From assembly GCA_904424815.1 (NCBI GenBank), contig CAJGBI010000001.1, forward strand, positions 609,010-673,009: a DNA stretch of 64,000 bases, in the 5' to 3' direction. The translations under genes were made by a program, and so were the position numbers. Under the pieces are notes generated by a model. That model was not told the DNA's origin, ran no database searches, and worked only from the letters and a program-made list of their open reading frames with translations. The DNA comes from Puniceicoccaceae bacterium Marseille-Q1082. Lineage in GTDB: Bacteria; Verrucomicrobiota; Verrucomicrobiia; Opitutales; Intestinicryptomonadaceae. Below, one piece after another: positions 7,823 to 17,394 of the stretch; position 1 is the first letter of the stretch, and each line of letters starts with the position of its first letter.

Positions 7823-8269
7823 TCAGAATATGGCGCCCGAAGATACAGGCAGGCTGTTTGAAACGTATCTTACGGATGCGTCGTTTTCAGCGTTCATCGG
7901 GGCTATCACAGGGGTTTCCGCGGATTTGCGCGAAGGCGTCATTTCGTTTGAGGAAAAAGAATATCCAACGCTCGGAAGCGGGGTTTTTGAGACGGCGTCG
8001 CTTATTCCGGAGTCGCGGAAAACCGTAGGGTTTGCGGTATCGTTGCGGGCAAGGGAGGGCAGGAAGAGCACCGCAACCAGCGCCGCCGCGCATATTGGCG
8101 CCAGCGCGCCCGCGGAGAGCTTTCTGCCGGTAGCGCGGGGCTCGCGCACGAGTTTGCGCATCATCTTGGACTTCAAGCGCTCGTCGAACTGCGCCCACTC
8201 GTCGGCGGTGGGGCGCTCGCATTTCTTGAGGCTCAGCAGGTCTTCAAGGGTCGGCTTTGGGTCGGGCAT
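7823..8269 (-). CDS. putative anti-sigma factor (single-pass membrane protein)
   Basis: 148 residues, no family recognised from sequence alone. The assignment rests on position: it starts 2 bases after the stop of an ECF sigma factor on the same strand, as anti-sigma partners usually do. Residues 1-45 are charged and cytoplasmic-like (TADEWAQFDERLKSKMMRKL), residues about 52-72 form one hydrophobic helix (ALAPICAAALVAVLFLPSL), and the rest is a polar, Ser/Thr-rich external tail. The topology fits a membrane anti-sigma protein. A zinc-binding HxxxCxxC signature is not present. Confidence 0.6.
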   Translation of the reverse strand: MPDPKPTLEDLLSLKKCERPTADEWAQFDERLKSKMMRKLVREPRATGRKLSAGALAPICAAALVAVLFLPSLARNDTANPTVFRDSGISDAVSKTPLPSVGYSFSSNEMTPSRKSAETPVIAPMNAENDASVRYVSNSLPVSSGAIF

Positions 8270-8271
8270 GG

Positions 8272-8898
8272 TCAGTTTATATAATCTTTCAGGAGGGATT
8301 GAAGCTGCTGCTTGGCGTAATGGAGCCTGGTTCTCACCGTGGCGGGCGTGGTGCCCGTGATTTCGGCGATTTCCTGGTGGCTCAACCCCTCTATTTCATA
8401 AAGAATTACAACTGTTCTGTGCTTTATAGACAAAGACTGCAGGGCTTCGTTCAATTTTTCCCTGATTTCCGAGAGCATGGCGGCTCTGCGACCTCCGCAG
8501 TTTACGCTGAGCTTTTCGACGACTTCGGCGGACGCCATTTCCTCGTTGGAATTTTCAAAGCTGAAAAACCTGCGCATGCGCGAGCGCTTCAGGAAAGTTA
8601 TGCCCATGTTGACGGCGATTCTGTACAGCCAAGTGTAAAAGGCGCACGACCCCCTGAACGACCCTATGCTCGAAAAGGCTTTTATAAAGGCGTCCTGGAC
8701 GATGTCCATGGCGTCTTCGCGGTTGCCGAGCATATTGTAAACGACACCGAAGAGCCTTTCGCGGTATTTTAGCGTAAGGGCGTCGAAAGCGGCCATGTCG
8801 CCGTTCTTTACCCTTTCCACAAGTGCGGCGTCTGAATCTTCGGCCGGCCGCGATGCGGACGCCGGTATTCCCGCCGCGTTTTCGTTTACAAGTTCCAT
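8272..8898 (-). CDS. RNA polymerase ECF sigma factor
   Basis: 208 residues. Region 2 spans about 28-100 (YRERLFGVVYNMLGNREDAM then DIVQDAFIKAF and the FYTWLYRIAVN promoter-melting part). Region 4 spans about 140-195 (HRTVVILYEIEGLSHQEIAE followed by TPATVRTRLHYAKQQL, the -35-binding HTH). It is an extracytoplasmic-function sigma-70 and resembles the RpoE/SigW-type group. The next gene is a membrane protein likely to hold it in check. The divergent RND efflux operon begins 315 bases away, a possible but untested target. Confidence 0.92.
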   Translation of the reverse strand: MELVNENAAGIPASASRPAEDSDAALVERVKNGDMAAFDALTLKYRERLFGVVYNMLGNREDAMDIVQDAFIKAFSSIGSFRGSCAFYTWLYRIAVNMGITFLKRSRMRRFFSFENSNEEMASAEVVEKLSVNCGGRRAAMLSEIREKLNEALQSLSIKHRTVVILYEIEGLSHQEIAEITGTTPATVRTRLHYAKQQLQSLLKDYIN

Positions 8899-9212
8899 CG
8901 TATTTGATTTTCGGGAAAATTTTGAGCGAAGGTTTGCGGCATTACAAGCATTTTATTTTGGCGCCAGTCCGTTTTTTTTCCGCCCTTCGGAAATCCTCAT
9001 TGTGTGCGGATATGACAAATAGACGGCGCGGGAATTACTTGCAAGAATTTACGCGGCAGCTTTCCGTTTTGCGCGTCGGTTTTTTAGGCTCGAAATTTTT
9101 ACATTTCGGCGGTTCCGGAGCGTACAAAGTAATATATTGACAACTTGGCGGCACTGCCGAAAATCCGTTTCTTATTATTATAGCATTTTTTAACACGCCA
9201 ATAGGAAACACC
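8899..9212. other. divergent intergenic region, sigma factor / RND operon
   Basis: This 314-base region separates the ECF sigma gene from the efflux operon and should hold both promoters. A TTGACA at 9137-9142 and AT-rich sequence at 9172-9182 (TTATTATTATAGC) are visible upstream of the efflux genes, but the 30-base gap between them is too long for a standard sigma-70 promoter. I see no gene and no clear palindrome here. Confidence 0.4.
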
Positions 9213-10526
9213 ATGAAATTCTTACAAATCGCAGCGATTGCGGCGGCGCTTTCCGCGCTGACGTTCGGATGCCAAAAGAAAGCCGAAAAGAAGGCGTCGT
9301 ATCCGCCAACCCCCGCAACGCTCGTCAAGGCGGAAAGCAAGAGCGTCCGAAAGTACATAGACACCCTCGGAACCATTTCCTCTCTGCACAGCGTCAACAT
9401 TGTACCGCAAGTTTCCGGACAGATTGTCAAAATAAATTTCGAGCAAGGGCAGTTCGTGAAGGAGGGCGACGTTCTCGCGGAAATCGACCCGCGCCCCTAT
9501 GCGGCCGCGGTCATGCAGGCGGAGGGCAATCTGAGGCAGGCGGAGGCCCAGCTGAAAATAGACGCCCTCGACGTCGAGCGCAACAGAAAGCTCGCCAAGG
9601 ACAATTACGTCGACAAGCAGACGTTCGACTCCCTCCTCGCGAAAGTCGAGGTTGACAAAGGGGTGGTGGAGACCTGCAAGGCCGCCCTCGAAACCGCGCG
9701 GATAAACCTCGACTGGTGCAAGATAAAGTCGCCCATATCCGGCAAGGTGGGCCTGTATAATATAAATTCGGGCAATGTCGTAGCCGCCGGAACTTCCGTG
9801 ATAACCACGATAGAGCAGCTCGACAGGCTCTATGTGGATTTCGTGGTTCCCTCGCAGCGCCTCTACGACGTCAAGCGCTTTATGGAGGCAAACGGCGGGA
9901 AGGCGGCCGTGGACGTCTCCTATATAGAGGACGATCTCGGGCACAGAAAGACCGTCGCCGAGGTGGACATAATCCTCAACAAAATCAGGTACGAATCCGG
10001 AACCGCCGTGCTGCGCGGCAGGCTCGACAACAAGGACGGGCTTTTCTGGCCCAACCAGCCCGTGAAAGTCCGCGTGAACCTCGAAGAGATCAAGGGGGCG
10101 GTGCTCATTCCCAACATGTGCATTCAAATCGGGCCGAAAGAGCCTTTCGTCTACATTGCCGCGCCTTATAAGGACGGCGTGTATGTAATAAGCCAGAGGG
10201 ATGTCGGCGAGGGCCAGCTGTTCGACGGCGGCATGCGCGCGGTCTCGGGCGTAAAGGACGGCGAAATGGTCGTCAAGAGCGTGAGCTCTCTCAGGCTCCA
10301 GGCGGGGCCGTTCGTCTATGCGGCAACCCCCGAAGGGCTAATAATGGGCGCGGACTCCAAGCCGATTCTCGACCCCGCCAAAATGCGCGAATTCATGTCC
10401 AACGCCACCGCTATCGCCGACGAGCTGCGCGTTAAATTCGCCAAGGAGGCCGCCGAAGCTGCCGCCAAGAAACAGGCTCCCGTCGAGGCTCTCAAAGCCG
10501 CCGAAAAGGCGGCGGCGGGCGAATAA
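9213..10526 (+). CDS. RND efflux periplasmic adaptor (membrane fusion protein)
   Basis: The 437-residue adaptor bridges the inner-membrane RND pump and the outer-membrane channel. The N-terminus is a lipoprotein signal (AIAAALSALTFGCQKK, lipobox Cys near 20). The lipoyl/barrel-sandwich half-motif IVPQVSGQIVKINFEQGQFV follows at about residues 62-82. An alpha-helical hairpin (LRQAEAQLKIDALDVERNRK) comes next, and the second lipoyl half (CKIKSPISGKVGLYNINSG) after it. The C-terminal barrel runs to about 375 and a short Ala/Glu/Lys-rich helix ends the protein. It is first in an operon with the pump (18-base gap) and the TolC-type channel. Confidence 0.93.
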   Translation: MKFLQIAAIAAALSALTFGCQKKAEKKASYPPTPATLVKAESKSVRKYIDTLGTISSLHSVNIVPQVSGQIVKINFEQGQFVKEGDVLAEIDPRPYAAAVMQAEGNLRQAEAQLKIDALDVERNRKLAKDNYVDKQTFDSLLAKVEVDKGVVETCKAALETARINLDWCKIKSPISGKVGLYNINSGNVVAAGTSVITTIEQLDRLYVDFVVPSQRLYDVKRFMEANGGKAAVDVSYIEDDLGHRKTVAEVDIILNKIRYESGTAVLRGRLDNKDGLFWPNQPVKVRVNLEEIKGAVLIPNMCIQIGPKEPFVYIAAPYKDGVYVISQRDVGEGQLFDGGMRAVSGVKDGEMVVKSVSSLRLQAGPFVYAATPEGLIMGADSKPILDPAKMREFMSNATAIADELRVKFAKEAAEAAAKKQAPVEALKAAEKAAAGE

Positions 10527-10544
10527 CCGCAAATCAGGTTTGCC

Positions 10545-13500
10545 ATGTCTTCCGATTCCAAAAATCCGACGCCCGAGGCGTCCGCCAATGCGCAGCTTTT
10601 GGCGGGCAAGAGTTCGATTTCGGACATATTTATAAACCGCCCCGTCATGACGGTGCTGCTGTCGCTCGCGGCGATGTTCTTCGGCATTTTCGGCTACATG
10701 AAAATGCCAGTAAACGACCTTCCCGGCGTCGACTATCCGGTCATCCAGGTCACGGTCGGCTACCCGGGGGCGGATCCGAGCATAATGGCCGCCAACGTGG
10801 CCTCGCCGCTCGAGCAGCAGTTCATGCAGATTCCGGGAATCGAGATGATCACCAGCCGCAACAGCTTCGGCGCGAGCTCAATAGTCTTGCAGTTTTCGCT
10901 CAGCAAGGACATCTCCGCCGCGGCGACCGACGTGCAGAGCGCGATCCAGAGGGCGCAGGGCAATTTGCCCGCCGACCTGCCGTCGCCGCCGTCGTTCACG
11001 CAGGACAACCCCAACGACATGCCGATCTACATATTGTCCGTCACGAGCGACGCCATGCCGGACAGGAATTTGTACGACTACGCGTTTTCGGAAATCGCCC
11101 AGCGCATACGCATGATCTCCGGCGTGTCCAACGTGGACATTTACGCGGCGCCGCGCGCGGTGCGCATAAAGGTCGACATGCGGAAGCTCTACAATTTGGG
11201 CTATACCGCGACCGACCTCAAAAACGCCCTCGCCGTTTCGACCAACATGACGGGCGTGGGCAATCTCGACGGACCGACTACCCAGTTCGTCCTGCTGCCC
11301 GACACGCAGCTTTCCACCGCGGAGGACTACGACAACATCGTGGTGGGCTTCAAGGACGGCTCTCCGATTTTCTTCCGCGACATCGCAAAGGCCGTCGACA
11401 CCCTCCAGTACGACACCCTCAACATATCGTTTTCGCTCGGCAACAAAAAGCCGGAGGGCAGGCCGATCGCGTCGGTCGCAATGGGCATCAGAAAGCGCGC
11501 CGACGGCAACGCAATCACCACCGTCGCCGACATAAAAAAGCTCATGGAGGAGTTTAAGACGATCCTCCCCTCGAGCGTGAAGGTTTCAGAGGTCTACGAC
11601 CGCTCGACCCTCATAATAGACAACATCGACGACGTCAAGGAGACCCTCATAATCGCTTTCGCGCTCGTGGTGTTCGTGATATTCCTGTTTTTGGGCAGAA
11701 TCCGCGACACCATGATTCCGACTGTCGCGCTGCCGTTCTCGATTCTGCTTACGTTTATATTCATGTACGCGTTCGGGTTCTCCATAAACAACCTGTCGCT
11801 TATGGGGCTTACGATGGCGATAGGGTTCCTCGTGGACGACGCCATCGTGTTCCTCGAAAACACGGTCAGGCGCATGGAGGATTTCGGCGAGTCCCCGGCG
11901 ACGGCGACATTCCGCTCCGCGCGCGAAATATCATTCACGATTTTGAGCATGACCCTGTCGCTCGCGGCGGTTTTCATACCGCTCGTGTTCATGAGCGGCA
12001 TTACGGGCAGGGTGTTCATGGAATTTTCGGTCACAATCATAACTGCCGTCCTCATGTCCGGTTTCGTCAGCCTTTCGCTGACACCCATGATGTGCGCGCG
12101 CATATTGAAGGCGCGCACTTCCGACGCCGCCGACATGACCGTCGTCGAGAAAATGTCGCACAAATTGGAGGCCGCCTTTCTGCGCTTCTATTCCCCGACG
12201 CTCAGGTGGATGCTGCGCCAGAATCTGCTGACTTTCCTGATTGTAGCCGCCTGCGGATGGGGCGTTTGGTTTTTCTTCGGGGCGCTGCCGCAGATAATGT
12301 TTCCTGTGGGCGACAGCGGCTTTTTGCAGGGCGTGTTCATATCCGACACCAAAACCTCCACGCGCGAAATCGGCGTTTTGCAGAAGCGCATAGAGGACGT
12401 GTTCTACCGCACGCCGGACATCAAGAATTTCGTCCTCGTCTCCGGCGTGTCGAGCTTCATCAACCAGAACATGGGGTTCGGCTTCATCACCCTCAAACCG
12501 CGCAATGAGCGCAGGCCCATAGCGGAGGTCTCCGCGGATCTCAACGCCCAGGTTTCGATGATTCCCGGGCTGATAGCGAACTTCCAGCCGGAGCCGACCC
12601 TCAAAATCTCGACGGGCGCCACCAGCACCCAGCAGGGCAAATACTCCTTCGCCCTGACATCGATGGACCAGAATCTTCTGTACAGCGCGGCTGGCGCGTT
12701 CATTCCCAAGCTTTCGGCGCGCCGCGGCGAGATGTTCTCGAGCATACAGAGCGACATGTACCTCGACAACCCGCAGGTCGTCCTCAAACCGTTCAGGGAC
12801 AAGGCGTCGATGCTCGGGCTTTCGCAGAACAATTACTCCAACGTGTTCAAGGATTCCTACGCCAAGCTCTTCTACTATCTCATCAAGACGCCCTTCCAGC
12901 AGTACTGGAGCATAATGGAGGCCTCGCGGGAATACAGGTCGTTCGAGAGCAACCTTTCGTCTCTCAACTTCCAGCCCGACGCCCTTCTGACCGGCGGGTA
13001 CCCCGTGACGACCCTCACCGGCGGCGGCTCGGAGCCGAACCCGCCGTACAGCCTGTCCGACTTGATTCCGTTCGACTCCATCTCCGGCACGGAGACGATT
13101 CTGGCGCCCGTCACGGTCAACCACATAGACAACTTCCCGTCGGTCACGGTGTATTTCGACCTCCAGCCCGGCGTGGCAATCGGAGACGCCGTGAACTGGA
13201 TCACGCAGGTCGCCGCGGACTCCCTGCCGCAAGGGGTGACGGGGCAGTTCATCGGCGAGGCCGTCACATTCAAGGAGACCATGATGAGCCTCGTGTACCT
13301 CATAGGGGTCGCGGTGTTCGTCATGTACGTGATTCTCGGCATACTGTACGAGAGCTACATACACCCGATAACCGTCCTTTCGTCGCTTCCGATAGCGGTC
13401 GTAGGCGGCCTCGGCAGCCTCTGGATGTTCGACATGGAGCTCTCCATATACGCGATGATAGGGCTATTCATGCTTATGGGCATCGTGAAGAAAAACGGCA

Positions 13501-13829
13501 TCATGATGATCGACTTCGCCATCATGCGCGAGCAGTCCGGAATGTCGCCCGCAGACGCCGTCCACGAAGCTTGCATGGAGAGGTTCAGGCCGATCATAAT
13601 GACGACTTTCGCGGCGCTCATGGGCATGCTGCCCATCGCGCTCGGCTGGGGCAAGGCGGACGCGGAGAGCCGCATACCGCTCGGGGTGGTGGTCGTCGGC
13701 GGGCTGATTTTCTCGCAGGTGGTCACGCTCTACATAACCCCCGTAATTTATATATGGCTCGACGCCTTCCAGCGCAGGGTCTTGGACAAGATTCCGTTCT
13801 TCGCCCGCGGCGAAATCGGCAAGGCATAG
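10545..13829 (+). CDS. RND efflux pump, HAE1 family inner-membrane transporter
   Basis: A 1094-residue proton-driven multidrug pump of the AcrB/MexB type. The first transmembrane helix follows ISDIFINRPVMTVLLSLAAM. Porter-domain motifs such as GYPGADPSIMAANVASPLEQ are intact. The helix-4 motif MGLTMAIGFLVDDAIVFLEN carries the paired Asp of the proton relay, and the second half has MLMGIVKKNGIMMIDFAI with its Lys. Twelve membrane helices and two large periplasmic loops are visible. The length is slightly above the usual 1030-1050, mostly in the second porter loop (residues about 800-860). The substrate cannot be predicted. Confidence 0.95.
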   Translation: MSSDSKNPTPEASANAQLLAGKSSISDIFINRPVMTVLLSLAAMFFGIFGYMKMPVNDLPGVDYPVIQVTVGYPGADPSIMAANVASPLEQQFMQIPGIEMITSRNSFGASSIVLQFSLSKDISAAATDVQSAIQRAQGNLPADLPSPPSFTQDNPNDMPIYILSVTSDAMPDRNLYDYAFSEIAQRIRMISGVSNVDIYAAPRAVRIKVDMRKLYNLGYTATDLKNALAVSTNMTGVGNLDGPTTQFVLLPDTQLSTAEDYDNIVVGFKDGSPIFFRDIAKAVDTLQYDTLNISFSLGNKKPEGRPIASVAMGIRKRADGNAITTVADIKKLMEEFKTILPSSVKVSEVYDRSTLIIDNIDDVKETLIIAFALVVFVIFLFLGRIRDTMIPTVALPFSILLTFIFMYAFGFSINNLSLMGLTMAIGFLVDDAIVFLENTVRRMEDFGESPATATFRSAREISFTILSMTLSLAAVFIPLVFMSGITGRVFMEFSVTIITAVLMSGFVSLSLTPMMCARILKARTSDAADMTVVEKMSHKLEAAFLRFYSPTLRWMLRQNLLTFLIVAACGWGVWFFFGALPQIMFPVGDSGFLQGVFISDTKTSTREIGVLQKRIEDVFYRTPDIKNFVLVSGVSSFINQNMGFGFITLKPRNERRPIAEVSADLNAQVSMIPGLIANFQPEPTLKISTGATSTQQGKYSFALTSMDQNLLYSAAGAFIPKLSARRGEMFSSIQSDMYLDNPQVVLKPFRDKASMLGLSQNNYSNVFKDSYAKLFYYLIKTPFQQYWSIMEASREYRSFESNLSSLNFQPDALLTGGYPVTTLTGGGSEPNPPYSLSDLIPFDSISGTETILAPVTVNHIDNFPSVTVYFDLQPGVAIGDAVNWITQVAADSLPQGVTGQFIGEAVTFKETMMSLVYLIGVAVFVMYVILGILYESYIHPITVLSSLPIAVVGGLGSLWMFDMELSIYAMIGLFMLMGIVKKNGIMMIDFAIMREQSGMSPADAVHEACMERFRPIIMTTFAALMGMLPIALGWGKADAESRIPLGVVVVGGLIFSQVVTLYITPVIYIWLDAFQRRVLDKIPFFARGEIGKA

Positions 13830-13843
13830 CAGGAGATTTTGCA

Positions 13844-15412
13844 ATGAAGGAAAAATTTACAATAGCGGCGGTGTCGGCCCTCGCCTGTTTTGCGGGCGGG
13901 TGCGTATCCGTGGATTCCGAAGTGGCCCCCGCGCCGTCGAGGTATTGGAAGGCCCCGCAGGACGCAGTCCCCGAACGGGTCATACAGCCCGAGGACATAA
14001 AGACGGACAAAATAGCCTCTCCGGAGGACGGAGGGGAGGGCGGCGTCTCCGATGGGCAAAAGGGCGCCGCTTCCGCGGGCGCGGCGCAGAAGCCGAAAAT
14101 CGAGCTCTCCGCCGCTGAAAAGCTGCAGGCCGGAAAGGAGCTCGCGCTCGACGACCTCGTGGATCTGGCGCTCGAAAACAACACCCAGACGCGCATTTAC
14201 TGGTTCCAGGCAAAGAGCTACGCGGCGCAGAAGGGCTCGGCGATGGCTGCGTACTATCCGCAGGTTTCTGTCGGCGCGCAGGTCTACCGCAGCAAGATCC
14301 GCCCGAGCCTCGGGTACGGCGGCTCTTCAATTCCCGTCGGAACCTATTACGAGACCGGCTTCGGCCCGAGCGCCGAAATAAGCTGGATGCTCTTCGACTT
14401 CGGCAAGCGCGAGGCGCAGGTGGAGTCCGCGCAGAACGCGCTGCTCGCGGCGAATTTCGACTACAACCAGACAATTCAGGACGTCGTATTGAACGTCGCG
14501 GTCGCCTACTACGACTTTTATTCCGCATGCGGGAATGTCGAAAGCGCGAAATTGAGCCTCGACGAGGCGCGCACTGCGTACGAGTCCGCCAAGGCGCGCT
14601 TCGACCAGAGCGTCGGCAACAAGCAGGACATGCTCAACGCCCTCGCCAACGCCAAAAACGCGGAGTTCGTCCTGGAGCAGGCGCGCTCTTCCGTGGAGAC
14701 CGCCCGCGCGAATCTCGCGCAGGTTCTCGGGGTGCGCGTCGGGCCGAACTTCGTCGTGTCCGCCGAGGCGGTAGTGCCGTCGAGCCCCGAGACGTCCAAA
14801 AAGATTGACGAGCTCGTCGCAAAGGCGATGCGCTCGCGCCAGACGTTGCTGGCCTCCTACGCGAGGCTCGCGAAGTCCGCGAGCGACGTGAAGGCCGCCG
14901 AGCGCGATTTCCTTCCGGAAATCGGCGCGTTCGGGCAGTTCTCGTACACCGACTACACTGACGACTCTCGCGGGCACCAGGACACCTATACGGGCGGATT
15001 CAGCCTCTCGTGGAGCATATTCGAAGGGTTCGCGCGCAAGTACGCGCTGCTCAACGCCAGGGCCGCCGAAAGGGCGCAGGCGCAACAGTTGAAAGCGGCG
15101 GAGATACAGATCATATCGGACGTCTGGAACTATTACCACAAGTATTCGAGCTCCGTAAAGCAGGTTGCGAGCGCGACGGCGGCGGTCGAGGCGAGCGTAG
15201 AGGCGTTCAACGCCACAAAAGTCGCCTACGAAAACGGGGTGAGCAACATCACCGAATTTCTGAACGCCCAGAGCCGCCTCGCCACGGCGCGCCAGCAGAA
15301 AGTTTCTGCGGAGGCGTCGCTTTCGGTTTCGATAGCGCAGCTCGCGCACGCGACGGGGTCGCTTACCGCCAATATTCCCGGCGACGAAGAGCTCGCGTCG
15401 ATTCAAAAGTAG
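13844..15412 (+). CDS. TolC-family outer-membrane efflux channel
   Basis: 522 residues, the outer-membrane channel of the RND system. An AGGAG site precedes the ATG at 13844. The N-terminus is a lipoprotein-type signal (VSALACFAGGCVSVDS), followed by a Pro/Glu/Lys-rich linker to about residue 90. Two outer-membrane-efflux repeats follow, with the helical segments ALDDLVDLALENNTQTRI and NVAVAYYDFYSACGNVESAK in the first and FSLSWSIFEGFARKYALLNA in the second. The region GVSNITEFLNAQSRLATARQ is the classic NodT/TolC helix-barrel signature. A terminator lies just downstream, closing the three-gene operon. Confidence 0.93.
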   Translation: MKEKFTIAAVSALACFAGGCVSVDSEVAPAPSRYWKAPQDAVPERVIQPEDIKTDKIASPEDGGEGGVSDGQKGAASAGAAQKPKIELSAAEKLQAGKELALDDLVDLALENNTQTRIYWFQAKSYAAQKGSAMAAYYPQVSVGAQVYRSKIRPSLGYGGSSIPVGTYYETGFGPSAEISWMLFDFGKREAQVESAQNALLAANFDYNQTIQDVVLNVAVAYYDFYSACGNVESAKLSLDEARTAYESAKARFDQSVGNKQDMLNALANAKNAEFVLEQARSSVETARANLAQVLGVRVGPNFVVSAEAVVPSSPETSKKIDELVAKAMRSRQTLLASYARLAKSASDVKAAERDFLPEIGAFGQFSYTDYTDDSRGHQDTYTGGFSLSWSIFEGFARKYALLNARAAERAQAQQLKAAEIQIISDVWNYYHKYSSSVKQVASATAAVEASVEAFNATKVAYENGVSNITEFLNAQSRLATARQQKVSAEASLSVSIAQLAHATGSLTANIPGDEELASIQK

Positions 15413-15443
15413 GCGCGCTTCCCGCGTAAAAATCAGGCTTTGC

Positions 15444-15470
15444 GCTGCCCGCGGGCTCGGGCGGCTTTTT
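15444..15470 (+). terminator. intrinsic terminator of the RND efflux operon
   Basis: The stem GCTGCCCG (15444-15451) pairs with CGGGCGGC (15458-15465), including one G-T wobble, around a six-base loop, and is followed by five T. It sits 31 bases after the TolC-type stop codon. Confidence 0.75.
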
Positions 15471-15514
15471 ATTTCTTGCCTGCCGCCCGCGCTGCGTTAG
15501 ATTTTTTAACGTCT

Positions 15515-16237
15515 ATGCAAAAAATAATTTCCATTGCCGCAATTCTTGCGGCCGCGTTTTCGGCGGCGTTCGTCTTTTTCGTGAAATCGTCGGGCGGCGG
15601 GGATTCCGCCGCTTCCGCCGCGGCGCCGGAGGGCAGGCTGAAAACGGCAATTCCCGCGGAGACCTCGGGCTGGACTTCCAAAGACGGCGAGCTCGGCGAC
15701 ACCGAGGAAGTCCAGCGCGCCGCCGAAAAGGTTTTGAACGTCACAGACTACGTGAACCGCTCCTATTCCAGGGACGGTTCGGAGTTCACGGTGTACGTTG
15801 CGTATTGGAAGCCGGATACGATGGAAATCCACAGGGCGTCCTCGCATTCCCCCGACCGATGCTGGGTGGCGAACGGCTGGAAAAACCTGGAAGATAAAAA
15901 GTCCGAATTTCCCCATCTCGACATAGGCGGGCATAGGCTCTACGGGGGATTTTCGAGGGCGTATTCCATTTCCACGGAGCGCGGAACCGTAAAGAGGTAT
16001 GTTTGGTACTGGCACATTGTGGACGGCAAGCCCTACGAGTACGGGAAATCGGACAACTTTGCGCCGACTTTCTCCAACTGGCTCAAAGGCGTGTTCTCCG
16101 CGGCGGTGGAGGGAATGCCCGAGCAGTATTTCATCCGCGTGGACTCCTCCGTTCCGCTCGAAGAGCTCAAGTCCGACGCCGGGTTCGCCGAGGTCATGAA
16201 GTCGCTCGGGAAACTCGCGCTCGAAAAAAAGCAGTAA
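15515..16237 (+). CDS. exosortase-associated EpsI family protein
   Basis: 240 residues. I chose the ATG at 15515 because the residues after it form a clean signal/anchor helix (MQKIISIAAILAAAFSAAF); the open frame upstream runs through the terminator. The EpsI domain is recognised by YVAYWKPDTMEIHRASSHSP then DRCWVANGW, matching the family pattern of a His-Ser-Pro...Cys block ahead of a Gly-Trp. EpsI domains are often fused to the C-terminus of exosortases or encoded next to them, and are linked to exopolysaccharide-associated protein sorting. Here the gene precedes the exosortase by 4 bases. Confidence 0.88.
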   Translation: MQKIISIAAILAAAFSAAFVFFVKSSGGGDSAASAAAPEGRLKTAIPAETSGWTSKDGELGDTEEVQRAAEKVLNVTDYVNRSYSRDGSEFTVYVAYWKPDTMEIHRASSHSPDRCWVANGWKNLEDKKSEFPHLDIGGHRLYGGFSRAYSISTERGTVKRYVWYWHIVDGKPYEYGKSDNFAPTFSNWLKGVFSAAVEGMPEQYFIRVDSSVPLEELKSDAGFAEVMKSLGKLALEKKQ

Positions 16238-16241
16238 TGTT

Positions 16242-17222
16242 ATGTCCAAGACGATAAAAATACCCTTTTTTGCGCGCGTGGACGCGGCGGCGGTCGCGGC
16301 AATGGCCGCCATGCTCACATTCGTTTTGTGGGACACCTGGTCGACGCGCCTCGACTACGCCTTCGGCTACCTCATGCCCGTTTTCATGGCATACGTCATA
16401 TGGGACAGGCTGCCTAAAATCGAAAAGTATTTCGCCTCCGCCCCCGGGAGGGATTGCGGAAAATTGGCGTCGGCGCTGGCTGGGCTTCTCTTCGGCGGAA
16501 TGGCGGTTTGCGGATTTCTGGGGTTCATGCTCTTTTCCGTCGTATACTCGATAGCGCGCGGGACGACAGTCCCCCTCTTCGGAATGTCGTTTTGCTTCGC
16601 GTTCGCATTCTACGGGCTCGCGTACTTCGCGGGCGCGAAAAATCTTGAAGGCCTCCGCATGCAGGCGGGCGACCGGCTGCGCTTTGCAAACTTTTTCGTC
16701 TTTCCGGCGTTCGCATGGATGATAGCCTCCCCGCTGTTCAATTCCTGGGAGACGCTCGTAAGCGGCTATCTTCTCTCAAAAGTGGCGGTAATCGTCACGT
16801 CCGTAATGGACTTTCTCGGGTTCATGGTAGAGTTGCGCGGCAATTCCATACACTTTCCCCAGGGGGCGGTGGGCGTCGCCGACGCGTGCAGCGGCATACG
16901 CAGCCTGACGGCCTGCCTCTTTTCCGGCTCGTTTCTGGCCGCCGTTTTTCTCGACAAGTTTTGGAAGAAGGTCGCGCTCGTCGGAATGTCGATGGTGTTC
17001 GCCTTCGTAAACAACATAATCCGCGCGCTCTTCCTTTCGATATGGGCTTACCAATACGGCTCGGACTCCATATCGGGGTTTGTGCACGACGCCGCGGGAT
17101 ACGCGGTTCTGGGCCTTACGATAGTCGGCCTTTTGATATTGATACCGATTTTTACCCTGAATCCGGTTCCCGAAGAGTACCGTTCGAAGGGCGAAGGCGG
17201 CAAGGTGTCCGGCGAAAAGTAA
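16242..17222 (+). CDS. exosortase/archaeosortase family transpeptidase
   Basis: A 326-residue multi-pass inner-membrane cysteine protease/transpeptidase that recognises C-terminal PEP-CTERM-like sorting signals. The catalytic triad is visible: Cys in ADACSGIRSLTACL (about residue 217), Arg in FVNNIIRALFLS and His in GFVHDAAGYAVLG. Eight or so hydrophobic helices precede and surround these motifs. The preceding EpsI gene completes the pair. No PEP-CTERM substrate is encoded in this window, so targets must lie elsewhere. The last 20 residues are charged and cytoplasmic-like. Confidence 0.93.
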   Translation: MSKTIKIPFFARVDAAAVAAMAAMLTFVLWDTWSTRLDYAFGYLMPVFMAYVIWDRLPKIEKYFASAPGRDCGKLASALAGLLFGGMAVCGFLGFMLFSVVYSIARGTTVPLFGMSFCFAFAFYGLAYFAGAKNLEGLRMQAGDRLRFANFFVFPAFAWMIASPLFNSWETLVSGYLLSKVAVIVTSVMDFLGFMVELRGNSIHFPQGAVGVADACSGIRSLTACLFSGSFLAAVFLDKFWKKVALVGMSMVFAFVNNIIRALFLSIWAYQYGSDSISGFVHDAAGYAVLGLTIVGLLILIPIFTLNPVPEEYRSKGEGGKVSGEK

Positions 17223-17361
17223 GCGGGCGGATGCGGGCGATATTTGCCGGCAGAGCGCCGAAAGCGCAAAAAAAGCTCATGAAGCGCAATCTGCCGCCGG
17301 CAGAGATTGGAGCCCTCCGGACTTTTTGCTCCGGCGGAAGATGCGGGCGCATTAAATGCTG

Positions 17362-17381
17362 CCCGCCCGTAAAAGGGCGGG
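17362..17381. terminator. strong hairpin between convergent genes
   Basis: CCCGCCC (17362-17368) and GGGCGGG (17375-17381) form a 7-bp stem around GTAAAA. It lies between the exosortase gene and the convergent folE2 stop at 17395. There is no T-run on either strand, so it is only a probable transcription or mRNA-end structure. Confidence 0.45.
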
Positions 17382-17394
17382 GTTTGCGGGCGCG

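Noticed and set aside
9137-9182. sigma-70 promoter for the RND operon
   Set aside because: TTGACA is present but the only good -10-like hexamer is 30 bases away, beyond a usable spacer.
11931-13364. long minus-strand frame opposite the RND pump
   Set aside because: Shadow frame, His/Arg/Glu-rich, no ribosome-binding site or domain.
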